Source: Actinomycetes bacterium (GTDB lineage: Bacteria; Actinomycetota; Acidimicrobiia; Acidimicrobiales; RAAP-2). From it: a stretch of DNA of 64,000 nt. Position numbers and translations under genes: made by a program. The notes beneath the pieces were generated by a model, which searched no databases, was not told the DNA's origin, and saw only the letters and a list, made by a program, of their open reading frames with translations. Shown here in pieces: positions 7,036 to 18,312 of this stretch. Location: contig JAJXUK010000002.1 of assembly GCA_021782915.1 (NCBI GenBank), forward strand, positions 39,417 through 103,416, in the 5' to 3' direction. Position 1 is the first letter of the stretch, and each line of letters opens with the position of its first letter.

Positions 7036-8112
7036 GTGGGTCTTCGCGAGCTGGAAGTCCGTAACTTCCGGCTCTTCGATCATCTCGTGGTGCGTCCCGA
7101 CCCGGACGCCATCACGGTCTTTGTATCCGCCAACGGAACCGGCAAGACCTCCGTGCTCGAGGCGGTCTTCGCACTGGCCACCGCGTCGTCATTTCGTACT
7201 GGCACCGCGGGTGACATGATTCGCAACGGGAGCGACTTAGCCGAGGTGCATGGTGTTCTCTTCCATCACGAGCGGCGCGTGTCACTCGACCTGACTCTCA
7301 CCCGTGGGACGCGTACGACCAAGCGCATGCTCGTCAACGGACAACGGCCCCGTTCTCGCGCGGATCTCAGTGAGGCCCTGCCGATCACGATCTTCACCCC
7401 CGAGGGAGTCGACGTCGTGCGCGGCGGACCAGAGGCGCGGCGCTCGTTCTTCTCTATCTTGATGACGGACGTCAAACTTCAGGCCGGAGAGCTCATCGAG
7501 CGCTACGCCCGGGTTCTCAGCCAACGAAACGCCGTGCTGCGCTCGTGGCGAGGTGAGAGACCTAGTCTCCAACAACGCGACGAGATCGCGGTCTGGAGCA
7601 CCGATCTCGCGCATCTGGGAGAGGATCTGGTGCACTCGCGCATGGAGTTGCTCGACGCTCTAGAACCGCGTGTGGCCCAGAGCTACCGTCGTTTGGCCGG
7701 CCAGACCGCTCACGTAGGTCTCGAGTACGTTCCGTCCTGGTCCGGGGTCCTATTCGACGCCCTCGAGCAGACACTCGAAGACGATCGTGTCCGCGGATTC
7801 ACCACGGTAGGTCCCCATCGAGACGACGTGCGGATCCTCCTAGACGAGCGTGACGCACGCCATCAGGCCTCTCAGGGTGAGCAGCGATCCCTGGCCCTCG
7901 CGATCCGCCTCGCTGGCGACGAGCTCGTACGCGAGCGACGAGGAGTCGATCCCCTGGTGCTGCTCGACGACGTGTTCAGCGAACTGGACCCCGGACGGGG
8001 CGAGAGGCTTCTCTCCCTGTTGCCCCCGGGCCAGACTCTGGTGACGACGGCCTCACCGATTCCGTCCGGCCTGCATCCGGCCGTCACCATCGACCTGACG
8101 GACATGGCGTGA
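7036..8112 (+). CDS. recF: DNA replication/repair protein RecF
   Basis: RecF is an SMC-like ATPase that helps load RecA at gaps. The 358-residue product has the N-terminal LRELEVRNFRLFDHL, Walker A ANGTGKTS near residue 35, the family stretch PEARRSFFSILM, the signature region SQGEQRSLALAIRLA, and Walker B PLVLLDDVFSELDPGR near the C-terminus. The start is GTG. It overlaps the next gene by four bases (GTGA). Confidence 0.95.
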   Translation: MGLRELEVRNFRLFDHLVVRPDPDAITVFVSANGTGKTSVLEAVFALATASSFRTGTAGDMIRNGSDLAEVHGVLFHHERRVSLDLTLTRGTRTTKRMLVNGQRPRSRADLSEALPITIFTPEGVDVVRGGPEARRSFFSILMTDVKLQAGELIERYARVLSQRNAVLRSWRGERPSLQQRDEIAVWSTDLAHLGEDLVHSRMELLDALEPRVAQSYRRLAGQTAHVGLEYVPSWSGVLFDALEQTLEDDRVRGFTTVGPHRDDVRILLDERDARHQASQGEQRSLALAIRLAGDELVRERRGVDPLVLLDDVFSELDPGRGERLLSLLPPGQTLVTTASPIPSGLHPAVTIDLTDMA

Positions 8113-8411
8113 GGCGCCGAGACGAGCCCGTGGGCATCAGCGAGGTTCTCAACTCCCTCGCCTCTCGGCTCAAGCGAGTCGACCTGCGCCTCATCGACGA
8201 GATCCGCACCCTGTGGCCGCAGGTCGTGGACGCCTCGCTGGCCTCTTCGTGCACACCCCTTCTCATTCGTGACGGTGTGCTGATCGTGGCCGTTCCCTCG
8301 GGTGCCTACGCGCAGCGCGTGAACGAGGAGACCCCCCGCATCCTGGCCGGCTTCGGTGTGCTGGGCGCAAGAGCGCCCCGGGGGATCAGGACCCGTGTGC
8401 AGAGTGCCTGA
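8109..8411 (+). CDS. DUF721 (DciA-like) protein
   Basis: A 100-residue protein starting at a GTG that overlaps the recF stop. The region ISEVLNSLASRLK, then LWPQVVDASLASSCTPLLIRDGVLIVAVPSGAYAQRV, fits the DUF721 fold (Trp-Pro-x-Val-Val and a short beta-rich module). In actinobacteria a DUF721 gene usually lies between recF and gyrB. Some DUF721 proteins (DciA) load the replicative helicase; whether this one does is inference. Confidence 0.82.
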   Translation: MRRRDEPVGISEVLNSLASRLKRVDLRLIDEIRTLWPQVVDASLASSCTPLLIRDGVLIVAVPSGAYAQRVNEETPRILAGFGVLGARAPRGIRTRVQSA

Positions 8412-8436
8412 GTAGCCTCTCCCACCCCGGTCTCGG

Positions 8437-8465
8437 TTCGGATGTGACAGCCATTCGGGTAGGAT
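8437..8465 (+). promoter_or_regulatory. Possible gyrB promoter
   Basis: TTCGGA (8437-8442) and TAGGAT (8460-8465) are separated by 17 bases and lie about 70 bases upstream of the gyrB GTG. The -35 is weak. This is the only reasonable sigma-70-like pair seen in the 124-bp DUF721-gyrB gap. Confidence 0.35.
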
Positions 8466-8511
8466 GAGAGAGGTCAAAAACACCTCGCCGTGGGTATTTT
8501 CGCTGCCCTGA

Positions 8512-10467
<1,956 letters not shown>

Positions 10468-10475
10468 GAGAGACC

Positions 10476-12947
10476 ATGGCCCGCAAGTCGTCCGGAGCGG
10501 ACAGCAACGAGAGCGCGGAGCCCGTGCTCGGCTACATCGAGCCGATCGAGATCAACCTCGAGATGGAGCGCTCCTTCCTGGAGTACTCGATGTCAGTCAT
10601 CGTCAGTCGAGCCCTGCCCGATGTGCGCGACGGCTTGAAGCCCGTGCACCGGCGAATCCTGTACTCGATGTTCGACCAGGGACTGCGCCCCGACCGACCG
10701 CATACCAAGTGCGCGAAGGTGGTGGGCGAGGTGATGGGCACGTACCACCCCCACGGCGACTCGGCGATCTATGACGCCCTGGTGCGCATGGTGCAGGACT
10801 TCTCGATGCGCCATCCCCTCATCGACGGGCACGGCAACTTTGGCGGCACGGGTCCGAACGACGGGGCCGCCGCGATGCGCTACACGGAGTGCCGTCTGGA
10901 CTCTCTGGCCCTGGAGCTACTCGACTCCATTGACGAAGAGACCGTCGACTTCGAGCCGAACTACGACAACACGACCACGCAGCCCTCGGTGCTGCCCTCA
11001 CGCTTTCCGAACCTGCTGGTCAATGGGTCTCAGGGCATCGCGGTGGGCATGGCGACACGCATACCGCCGCACAACCTCGGCGAGGTGATCGACGCCACTC
11101 TGCACCTGCTGGGCAACCCCAGCGCGACCTCGGACGACTTGATGGGCTTCATCAAGGGTCCCGACTTTCCCACGGGCGCCCAGATCCTGGGTCGACAGGG
11201 CATTCTGGACGCCTATCGCACGGGACGCGGCTCGATCAAGACGCGCGCGGTCGCCGAGATTGACGAGCATCGTGGGGCCACCCGCATCGTGGTGACGGAG
11301 TTCCCCTACGAGGTCTCGGTGGAGTCCATCGAGGAGAAGATCGACGAGCTCGTCAAGTCTGGCGATCTCGACGGCGTGGCCGAGGTCCAGAACGACTCGG
11401 CGGGTCGCAAGCCCCGTCTGGTCATTCGCCTGAAGCGTGACGCCAACGCGAACGTGGTGCTGAACAAGCTCTACAAGAACACCTCTCTGCAGAGCACGTT
11501 CGCGGTCAACATGCTGGCCCTGGTGGACGGCGTGCCGCGCACGCTCAACCTGGCTCAGGTGCTGGGCCACTACATCGCCCATCAGGTCGAGGTCATCACG
11601 CGACGCAGCCAGTATCGCCTGGCCAAGGCCCAGGCGCGCGCACACATCGTCGAGGGCCTGCTCAAGGCCATCGACATGCTGGACGCGGTGATCACGGCGA
11701 TTCGGGCCTCGGAGGACCGCTCCAGCGCTCGCGCAGCGCTGATGAGCGCACCCTTCGAGTTCACCGAAGAGCAGGCGAATCACATCCTGGACATGACGCT
11801 CGGGCGCCTGACCCGACTCGGTCGCCGCGAGCTGGACGAGGAGATGGCCCGCCTCCGCGAAACCATTGCCGAGCTCGAGTCGATCTTGGGCTCGGAGCAG
11901 CGGCTGCGCGCGGTGATCGCTGAGGAGATCACCTCGGTGCGCGACAAGTTCGCCGATGCGCGTCGCACGAGCATCGTCAACGACCCCGGTGAGCTGGGCA
12001 CTGAGGACCTGATCGAGGACGTCGAGCTGGTCATCACGATGACGCGGGCTGGCTACATCAAGTCCGTGTCGTCGGACTCGTTTCGCGTCCAGGGTCGCGG
12101 TGGGCGCGGGGTGCAGGGGGCCAAGCTGCGCGACGAGGACTTCGTAGAGCAGATCGTGCACACCTCGGCGCACGCCTACCTGCTGCTCTTTTCGAACCAG
12201 GGCCGCGTGTTCCGCCTGCGGGGCCACGAGATCCCCCTGAAGGAGCGCACCGCCAAGGGCACCGCCGTCGTGAACCTGCTCAACCTGGCCCCGGGCGAGT
12301 CGATTCAGGCCATCGTGGCCACCCGGGACTTCCCCGAGGACAAGTTCTTGCTCTTCGCCACCCGCAACGGCACGGTCAAGAAGACCGCGTTCAGCGAGTA
12401 CGACAAGTCACGTCGTGAGGGCTGGATCGCCATCAACCTGCGCGAGCGTGACGAGGTCGTGCGAGTGGTGGCCACGAGCGGCACCGATGACGTCATGATC
12501 GTGACGCACCGGGGCATGGCCATCCGCTTCAACGAGGCCGAGGTGCGCGAGATGGGTCGTGACGCCACCGGCGTGCGCGGCATCAAGCTCAGGGACGACG
12601 ACCGAGTGATATCGCTCGACGTCATCAGCGATGACGTGGACCTCTTCCTGGTGACAGACGCCGGCTACGGCAAGCGCGTGAAGACTGAGCGCTTCAATCG
12701 CCAGGGCCGCGGGGGTCTCGGCGTTCGTGCCATCAAGCTGACTGCGGCCCGTGGCTTCGTCGCCGCGGCGATGATGGTGCGCTTCACCGACGAGGTGCTG
12801 CTGGTCTCCTCGGGCGGAGTTCTCATTCGCGTGCCCGTGCGCGAGGTGACGTCCCAGGGCCGTGACGCCACCGGCGTGCGCGTGATGAACCTCGACGAGG
12901 GTCACAGCATGGCCACGGCCGCCGTGGTCGCGAGCGAGGACGACTAG
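10476..12947 (+). CDS. gyrA: DNA gyrase subunit A
   Basis: GyrA cleaves and rejoins DNA through a catalytic tyrosine. The 823-residue product has Tyr136 in AMRYTECRLD, and the quinolone region HPHGDSAIYDALVRM with Ser96 and Asp100 in the positions of E. coli Ser83 and Asp87, both wild-type residues. The C-terminal pinwheel begins with a GyrA-box-like QGRGGRG at about 539 and has repeated blade motifs ending NLDEGHSMATAAVV. It is complete. Its last codon overlaps by four bases the convergent FrnE-like gene. Confidence 0.97.
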   Translation: MARKSSGADSNESAEPVLGYIEPIEINLEMERSFLEYSMSVIVSRALPDVRDGLKPVHRRILYSMFDQGLRPDRPHTKCAKVVGEVMGTYHPHGDSAIYDALVRMVQDFSMRHPLIDGHGNFGGTGPNDGAAAMRYTECRLDSLALELLDSIDEETVDFEPNYDNTTTQPSVLPSRFPNLLVNGSQGIAVGMATRIPPHNLGEVIDATLHLLGNPSATSDDLMGFIKGPDFPTGAQILGRQGILDAYRTGRGSIKTRAVAEIDEHRGATRIVVTEFPYEVSVESIEEKIDELVKSGDLDGVAEVQNDSAGRKPRLVIRLKRDANANVVLNKLYKNTSLQSTFAVNMLALVDGVPRTLNLAQVLGHYIAHQVEVITRRSQYRLAKAQARAHIVEGLLKAIDMLDAVITAIRASEDRSSARAALMSAPFEFTEEQANHILDMTLGRLTRLGRRELDEEMARLRETIAELESILGSEQRLRAVIAEEITSVRDKFADARRTSIVNDPGELGTEDLIEDVELVITMTRAGYIKSVSSDSFRVQGRGGRGVQGAKLRDEDFVEQIVHTSAHAYLLLFSNQGRVFRLRGHEIPLKERTAKGTAVVNLLNLAPGESIQAIVATRDFPEDKFLLFATRNGTVKKTAFSEYDKSRREGWIAINLRERDEVVRVVATSGTDDVMIVTHRGMAIRFNEAEVREMGRDATGVRGIKLRDDDRVISLDVISDDVDLFLVTDAGYGKRVKTERFNRQGRGGLGVRAIKLTAARGFVAAAMMVRFTDEVLLVSSGGVLIRVPVREVTSQGRDATGVRVMNLDEGHSMATAAVVASEDD

Positions 12948-13591
12948 TCGCCGCGGTGATCCCAGGCCCGCTCGAGTGCAGCGAGGTACGCCTCGACCCC
13001 CTGAGCGCCACTGACGAGGAAGGCGTTGTCTAGCACGAGGGCCGGCACGCCCCGCAGCCCGAGGCGCGCGGCGAGAGCCTCGTCGTCACGCACCTCATCG
13101 GCGAAGTCGGCACCGTCGAGCGTGCGGGCTGCGCCCTGGACACCGAGATCCTCGGCGATCGCGAGGAGGGTCGCGCGTTCTCCGACGCATCGGGCCTGCT
13201 CGAAGTGAGCGGCGTAGAGGGCGTCCAGCACGTCGGGTCCGCGACCCTGCGTCTCGGCGAGCTTGACGAGACGGTGGGCGTCGAAGGTGTTGCCCGGCTG
13301 GGCGCTCGCCAGCGACCAGCTCATGCCGTGCTCGGCCGCCTGGGCCTCGAGCCGCGCGTGCATGGAGGTGATCTGCTCGTGGCTGGTGGAGTACTTCTCG
13401 GCCAGCATCTCGACGACGGGCGTCTCGAACACGCGCGGCGCGCTCGGATCCAGTTCGAAGGCGTGGTGGCGCACGCGCACCTGCTCGGCGTGCGCGAAGC
13501 GGCCTAGCGCGGTCTCGAGCTGACGGCGACCGAGGCAGCAGAACGGGCAGACGACGTCGGCCCATAGATCCAGGCTCAGGGTGTCGTCCAC
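12944..13591 (-). CDS. FrnE-like DsbA-family oxidoreductase
   Basis: A 215-residue thioredoxin-fold protein of the DsbA/FrnE type. Near the N-terminus it has LDLWADVVCPFCCLGRRQLE, with CPFC as the probable redox motif. Later come FDAHRLVKLAE, the AHFEQARCVGERATLLAIAEDLG helix region and the cis-Pro loop GVPALVLDNAFLVSGAQ, all typical of FrnE-type thiol oxidoreductases. There is no signal peptide, so it is probably cytoplasmic. The ORF track start (13774) runs through the divergent CoA-transferase; the GTG at 13591 fits the family N-terminus and leaves a 43-bp gap. Confidence 0.85.
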   Translation of the reverse strand: MDDTLSLDLWADVVCPFCCLGRRQLETALGRFAHAEQVRVRHHAFELDPSAPRVFETPVVEMLAEKYSTSHEQITSMHARLEAQAAEHGMSWSLASAQPGNTFDAHRLVKLAETQGRGPDVLDALYAAHFEQARCVGERATLLAIAEDLGVQGAARTLDGADFADEVRDDEALAARLGLRGVPALVLDNAFLVSGAQGVEAYLAALERAWDHRGD

Positions 13592-13634
13592 GTCGAATCC
13601 TTCCGCGCGAGCTCTCGACGGGCAGAATAGCGGG

Positions 13635-14930
13635 ATGACGACACGGATCATGAGCGCCGACGAGGCGGTCTCGCTGATTCGCCCGCGCGACAGCGTCGGA
13701 TTCGGATTGGTCACCGCGACGCCGATGAACCTGCTCGCGGCGATGTCGCGGCGCGTGGACTGGGAGGACCTCACCCTCTGCGGGGGTCTCTCCCTCGGGC
13801 GTCACGACGTCTTCGTGCACCCCAACGTGCACTACCGCTGCCAGTTCCTCGGTGGGGCGGATCGGGCCTACAAGGCCGCGGGCGCCGACGTGCAGTACGT
13901 GCCGTCGTTCTTCCGCCACTACGGGGTGATGATGCAGCGCCTCGGCATCCGGGTCATGCTCATGGCTGGATCGATGCCCGACGAGAACGGCGACATCTCG
14001 GTCTCGCTGTACAACGGTGCCACGCTCGAGGAGTGCCGGCGCGCCGGGCGGGACCCCGAGCGACTGCTCTTGGTCGAGGTGTCGCCGCACTACCCGCGCA
14101 CACGGGCCCTGGCCGGGCACGCCAACACCGTCAACGTCGCCGACGTCGATGCGCTGGTCATCACTGACCAGCAGCCGATCCTCTTTCCGAACGAGCCGGG
14201 CACCCCCGAGGACGCGGCCATCGCGTCCTACGCCGCCGCGTTCATCTCGGACGGGGCCACCCTGCAGACGGGCATCGGCGCCGTGCCGAACCTAGTGGCG
14301 CACGCTCTCGTGGAGGGCGCCGGCGGCGACTACGGCGTGCACTCCGAGATGTTCACCGACGGACTCTGCCAGCTCATCAAGGCGGGCAAGGTGACGAACA
14401 CGAAGAAGACGATCAATCCGGGCGTGTGCGTGATCACGTTCGCGGCGGGCTCGCGGGAGACCTACGACTTCATCCACGAGAATCCGATCGTCGCGATGGC
14501 CCCGGTGACCTACACCAACGACCCCGCGGTGATCGCCCAGAACCATCGCATGGTCTCCATCAACTCGGCCCTCGAGGTCGACCTGCTCGGGCAGATCGGG
14601 GCTGACTCGATCGGCTCTCGACAGTTCTCCGGCGTCGGGGGACACCAGGACTTCGTCGAGGGCACCTCGCTGAGCGTCGATCACGTCTCGCTCATCTGCC
14701 TGCAGTCGACAACGACGGTCGAGGGCCGACGGGTGAGTCGCATCACCGGCGCGATGAGCCCCTTCGGCTCGGTCACCTCGCCGCGCCAGCTGGCTGGCGT
14801 GATCGTGACCGAGCACGGCGCGGCCGATCTGCGGGGTCGCACCGTGCGCGAGCGGGCCCTGGCTCTGGCCGACATCGCGCACCCGGAGTTTCGCGACGAG
14901 CTGAGGGAGATCGCGCGCACCCTAGGCTGA
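13635..14930 (+). CDS. Acetyl-CoA hydrolase/transferase family (4-hydroxybutyrate CoA-transferase-like)
   Basis: A 431-residue protein starting at ATG 13635. Family features include the N-terminal MSADEAVSLIRPRDSVGFG, the conserved GIGAVPNLVAHAL and the presumed catalytic glutamate in VHSEMFTDGL, the SRQFSGVGGHQDFVEG block, and the C-terminal VTEHGAADLRGRTVRERA with IAHPEFRDEL. Such enzymes move CoA between acyl groups and a carboxylate, or hydrolyse acyl-CoA. The exact substrate cannot be read from sequence. It ends 4 bases before the ABC-F gene. Confidence 0.85.
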   Translation: MTTRIMSADEAVSLIRPRDSVGFGLVTATPMNLLAAMSRRVDWEDLTLCGGLSLGRHDVFVHPNVHYRCQFLGGADRAYKAAGADVQYVPSFFRHYGVMMQRLGIRVMLMAGSMPDENGDISVSLYNGATLEECRRAGRDPERLLLVEVSPHYPRTRALAGHANTVNVADVDALVITDQQPILFPNEPGTPEDAAIASYAAAFISDGATLQTGIGAVPNLVAHALVEGAGGDYGVHSEMFTDGLCQLIKAGKVTNTKKTINPGVCVITFAAGSRETYDFIHENPIVAMAPVTYTNDPAVIAQNHRMVSINSALEVDLLGQIGADSIGSRQFSGVGGHQDFVEGTSLSVDHVSLICLQSTTTVEGRRVSRITGAMSPFGSVTSPRQLAGVIVTEHGAADLRGRTVRERALALADIAHPEFRDELREIARTLG

Positions 14931-14934
14931 ACCG

Positions 14935-16533
14935 GTGCTAATCGTCCGCGACCTGGGAATCGAGATCGGGGCCCGCCAGCTGCTGGCCCCGGTCTCCTTC
15001 TCGGTCGGTGACGGTGAGAAGGTCGGTCTGGTGGGGCGCAACGGCGCGGGCAAGTCCACCCTGCTGGCGGTGCTGCTGGGCGCGCGCGCGGATCACCTGC
15101 GCATCAGCGGCACCGTGCAGATCCAGGGCTCGCTGGCCCACCTGCCCCAGGAGCCGGTCCCGCGGGGCCTCGGCGTCGAGGCGATTGGTCTGTCCCACGT
15201 GCTCTCGGCGCGAGGTCTGGACGCACTGGACGCGCAGATGCAGCAGGCGCGACACGACCTGGCCGCCAGTGCCACCGAGGAGACGATTGAGCGGTTCACC
15301 ACTCTGGAGGCGGAGTTCCGCGAGCGCGGGGGCTACGAGGCCGAGAGCGAGGTGTCGCGCCTGGCCGCCGGACTCGGGCTGGCCGAGGATCTCCTGCTGG
15401 AGGACATCGACTCGCTCTCGGGCGGTCAGCGGCGCCGTGTGGACCTGATGCGTGTGCTGTACGAGCGCCCCGACATCATGGTGCTGGACGAGCCCACTAA
15501 CCACCTGGACCGCGCGGCCAAGGGGTGGCTCTTCGACGAGCTCGACCGGTTCGAGGGCACGGTCCTGGTGATCAGTCACGACCTGCCCCTGCTGGACAAG
15601 GCCATCGATCGGGTGCTCTCGCTGCGCGAGGGCCAGCTGCGCGAGTACCGCGGCAACTACTCGAAGTTCCTCGCTCAAGAGGCCGCCCAGATCGAGAGCG
15701 AGGAGAAGCTCGCCAGGGCCCAGGACGCCCAGATCCATCGACTCAAGACCCTCGCCGACTCGATGCGCGGGCAGACCGAGAAGCGCGCGCGTCTGGCCAA
15801 GGTGCTCGATCGCAAGGTCGAGCGACTGCGCGATGACCGCGTCGAGGTGACCAAGCGTGAGCGCACGGTCAGATTCGCGCTGCCGGTTCCCCCGCGCAGC
15901 GGCGACGTGGCCATGACGGTCGAGCACGTTGGCGTCGCCTACGGTGCGCACCGGGTCCTGCGCGACGTCGGCTTCATCTCTCGACGCGAGGACCGCATCG
16001 TGATCGTCGGACGCAACGGCGCCGGCAAGACCTCGCTGCTGCGCTGTCTGGCCGGCGTGCAGCTGGCCCAGGCCGGCGCGGTGCACTTCGGGGCCAATGT
16101 CGTCGTGGGCTACTTCGCCCAGGAGCACGAGCAGCTCGACTTCGACAAGAGCGTGCTCTCGCACCTGGACGGGGCCACCGTGAAGGGGGACCTCGAGCGG
16201 CGCAAGCTGCTCGGGGCCTTCGGGCTGAAGGGCTCGGCCGTCCACCAACTGCCGGGCACGTTGTCGGGTGGCGAGCGGGCCAAGCTGGCCCTGGCGATCC
16301 TGGCCGCCTCGAACGCCAACCTGCTGCTGCTGGACGAGCCCACCAACAACCTCGACCCGGCCAGCGTCGAGGCCCTCGGGACCATGATGCGCTCCTGGCG
16401 CGGCACGATCGTCGCCGTGAGCCACGAGCGCGGCTTCGTCGAGGCCCTCGAGCCGACGCACGCCGTGCTGTTGCCCGAGGAGTTCTTCGACCTCTGGCGC
16501 GAGGACTACATGGACCTCATCGAGCGGCGATAG
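14935..16533 (+). CDS. ABC-F family ATPase
   Basis: A 532-residue protein with two ABC cassettes and no membrane segments. First cassette: GRNGAGKST, LSGGQRRRVDLMR, DEPTNHLD. Second cassette: GRNGAGKTS, LSGGERAKLALAI, DEPTNNLD. The charged helical linker between them (about 235-310, rich in Lys, Arg and Glu) is the ABC-F interdomain linker. Such proteins act on ribosomes; some give antibiotic resistance. Whether this is a housekeeping or resistance member cannot be decided. The start is GTG. A 1101-residue antisense ORF over this gene and the next is a GC artefact. Confidence 0.9.
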   Translation: MLIVRDLGIEIGARQLLAPVSFSVGDGEKVGLVGRNGAGKSTLLAVLLGARADHLRISGTVQIQGSLAHLPQEPVPRGLGVEAIGLSHVLSARGLDALDAQMQQARHDLAASATEETIERFTTLEAEFRERGGYEAESEVSRLAAGLGLAEDLLLEDIDSLSGGQRRRVDLMRVLYERPDIMVLDEPTNHLDRAAKGWLFDELDRFEGTVLVISHDLPLLDKAIDRVLSLREGQLREYRGNYSKFLAQEAAQIESEEKLARAQDAQIHRLKTLADSMRGQTEKRARLAKVLDRKVERLRDDRVEVTKRERTVRFALPVPPRSGDVAMTVEHVGVAYGAHRVLRDVGFISRREDRIVIVGRNGAGKTSLLRCLAGVQLAQAGAVHFGANVVVGYFAQEHEQLDFDKSVLSHLDGATVKGDLERRKLLGAFGLKGSAVHQLPGTLSGGERAKLALAILAASNANLLLLDEPTNNLDPASVEALGTMMRSWRGTIVAVSHERGFVEALEPTHAVLLPEEFFDLWREDYMDLIERR

Positions 16534-16584
16534 GTATTCGGGCCCCAGGGAGCAGTCGCGCGGCGAACCTAGAGTGAGCCGGAG

Positions 16585-18312
16585 ATGCTGGTGCGCCTTC
16601 TCCGTCCGTACCTGCGCCCTCGCGCGGGCCCGATCAGCCTCGTCGTCACGCTCCTCCTGGCCCAGACGTTGGGCAACCTCTACCTTCCCAACTTGAACGC
16701 TGATCTCATCAATCGGGGCGTGGTGGTCGGGAACCTGCACTACATCTGGGTGACGGGCGCGTGGATGCTGCTGATCACCCTGGCGATCAGCGTGGTGGCC
16801 ATGACGGGGGTGTACTGGGCGTCGCGCATATCCATGGGGGTGGGAGCGGACCTGCGCGCCAGCGTGTTCCGTGCGGTGCAGGAGTTCTCCCTGCGCGACA
16901 TGAACGAGTTCGGCACGCCGTCGCTGATCACGCGCAACACCAACGACGTCCAGCAGATCCAGATCTTCCTGCAGGTCGCCTTGACGATGATGGTCATCGC
17001 GCCCATCATGATGATCGGGGGGATGGTCTTCGCGATCCGCGAGGGCGCGCGTCTGCTGCCCCTGCTCGCGGTGGCGGTGCCGCTGATGATCGGCTTCCTG
17101 GGCCTGATGATGATGCGTGTCGTGCCGCGCTTTCGCACGATGCAGGTGAAGATCGACCGACTCACTCAGGTGCTGCGAGAGCAGATCACCGGGGTGCGGG
17201 TGATACGCGCCTTCGTACGCGTACCCCACGAGGCCCACCGTTTCGACCAGGCCAACGCCGACCTGACCGCAACGACGCTCTCGGTGAACCGGCTCTTCGC
17301 TCTCATGATGCCCGTGATGATGGCGATCCTCAACCTGTCCAGCGTCGCGGTCTTGTGGTTCGGTGGGCGCTACGCGGCAGCGGGATCCATGTCCATCGGC
17401 AACCTGACGGCGTTTCTCTCCTACATCCTGCAGATCCTGATCTCGGTCATGATGGCCACGATGCTGGCGATCCTGGTGCCGCGGGCCATGGCCAGCGCCG
17501 AGCGCATCGAGCAGGTGCTGCGCACCCAGCCCACGGTGATCGATCCGCCGGCGCCGCGGCGACCGGGCCGACGCGACGGGAGCGTCGAGCTCGAGGACGT
17601 GTCCTTCGCCTACCCCGGCAGCGAGCGGGCCGTGCTCGCCGGGCTCAGCTTCCGCCTCGAGCCGGGGCGCACCAGCGCCGTCATCGGGGGCACGGGCTCG
17701 GGCAAGTCCACACTGCTGAGCCTGATCCCGCGGTTTCTCGACGCCAGCCAGGGGGTGGTGCGCGTGAATGGCCTCGACGTGCGCGAGCAGGCGCGCGAGG
17801 AGCTGTGGTCCTCGATTGGTCTCGTGCCCCAGGCCGCGTACCTGTTCCGGGGCACCGTGGCGAGCAACCTGCGCGTCGCGGATCCCGAGGCCAGCGAGGA
17901 GGAGCTGTGGCGAGCCCTGGAGGTCGCCCAGGCCTCTGACTTCGTCCGCTCCATGCCGGGGGGCCTCGACGCGCCGATCGACCAGGGTGGCACGAACGTC
18001 TCCGGGGGTCAGCGCCAGCGCCTGGCGATCGCGCGCGCCCTCGTCAAGCGCCCCGTCCTCTACCTCTTCGACGACTGCTTCTCCGCCCTGGACGCGGAGA
18101 CCGACGCCCGCCTGCGCCGCGCGCTCGCCGAGGCCACGGCGCCGTCCACGGTGCTGATCATCTCCCAGCGCGTCTCGACGATCATGCACGCCGAGCAGAT
18201 CGTCGTGCTCGACGAGGGCAGCGTCGTGGGCGTGGGTACGCACGACGAGCTCGTGGCCTCGTGCGCGCCCTATCGCGAGATCGTCGTCTCCCAGCTCGGG
18301 CGCGCCGCGTGA
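16585..18312 (+). CDS. ABC exporter half-transporter, subunit with degenerate ATP site
   Basis: A 575-residue fusion of a membrane domain (about six helices, residues 1-310) and an ATPase domain. The ATPase has Walker A GGTGSGKST, signature VSGGQRQRLAIARAL and Walker B VLYLFDDCFSALD. The catalytic glutamate after Walker B is Asp (LFDDC), which in heterodimeric type IV exporters marks the subunit carrying the degenerate site. The partner follows with a 4-base GTGA overlap. Likely a multidrug or lipid exporter; substrate unknown. Confidence 0.9.
   Translation: MLVRLLRPYLRPRAGPISLVVTLLLAQTLGNLYLPNLNADLINRGVVVGNLHYIWVTGAWMLLITLAISVVAMTGVYWASRISMGVGADLRASVFRAVQEFSLRDMNEFGTPSLITRNTNDVQQIQIFLQVALTMMVIAPIMMIGGMVFAIREGARLLPLLAVAVPLMIGFLGLMMMRVVPRFRTMQVKIDRLTQVLREQITGVRVIRAFVRVPHEAHRFDQANADLTATTLSVNRLFALMMPVMMAILNLSSVAVLWFGGRYAAAGSMSIGNLTAFLSYILQILISVMMATMLAILVPRAMASAERIEQVLRTQPTVIDPPAPRRPGRRDGSVELEDVSFAYPGSERAVLAGLSFRLEPGRTSAVIGGTGSGKSTLLSLIPRFLDASQGVVRVNGLDVREQAREELWSSIGLVPQAAYLFRGTVASNLRVADPEASEEELWRALEVAQASDFVRSMPGGLDAPIDQGGTNVSGGQRQRLAIARALVKRPVLYLFDDCFSALDAETDARLRRALAEATAPSTVLIISQRVSTIMHAEQIVVLDEGSVVGVGTHDELVASCAPYREIVVSQLGRAA

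Noticed and set aside
10755-10790. Resistance substitution in the GyrA quinolone region
   Set aside because: Ser96 and Asp100 are the sensitive-type residues.
10998-12227. 409-aa antisense ORF in gyrA
   Set aside because: Shadow of gyrA with a His/Gln/Arg-rich, motif-free translation.
14938-18243. 1101-aa antisense ORF
   Set aside because: It is antisense to clear ABC-F and ABC exporter genes; high third-position GC keeps the opposite frame open.
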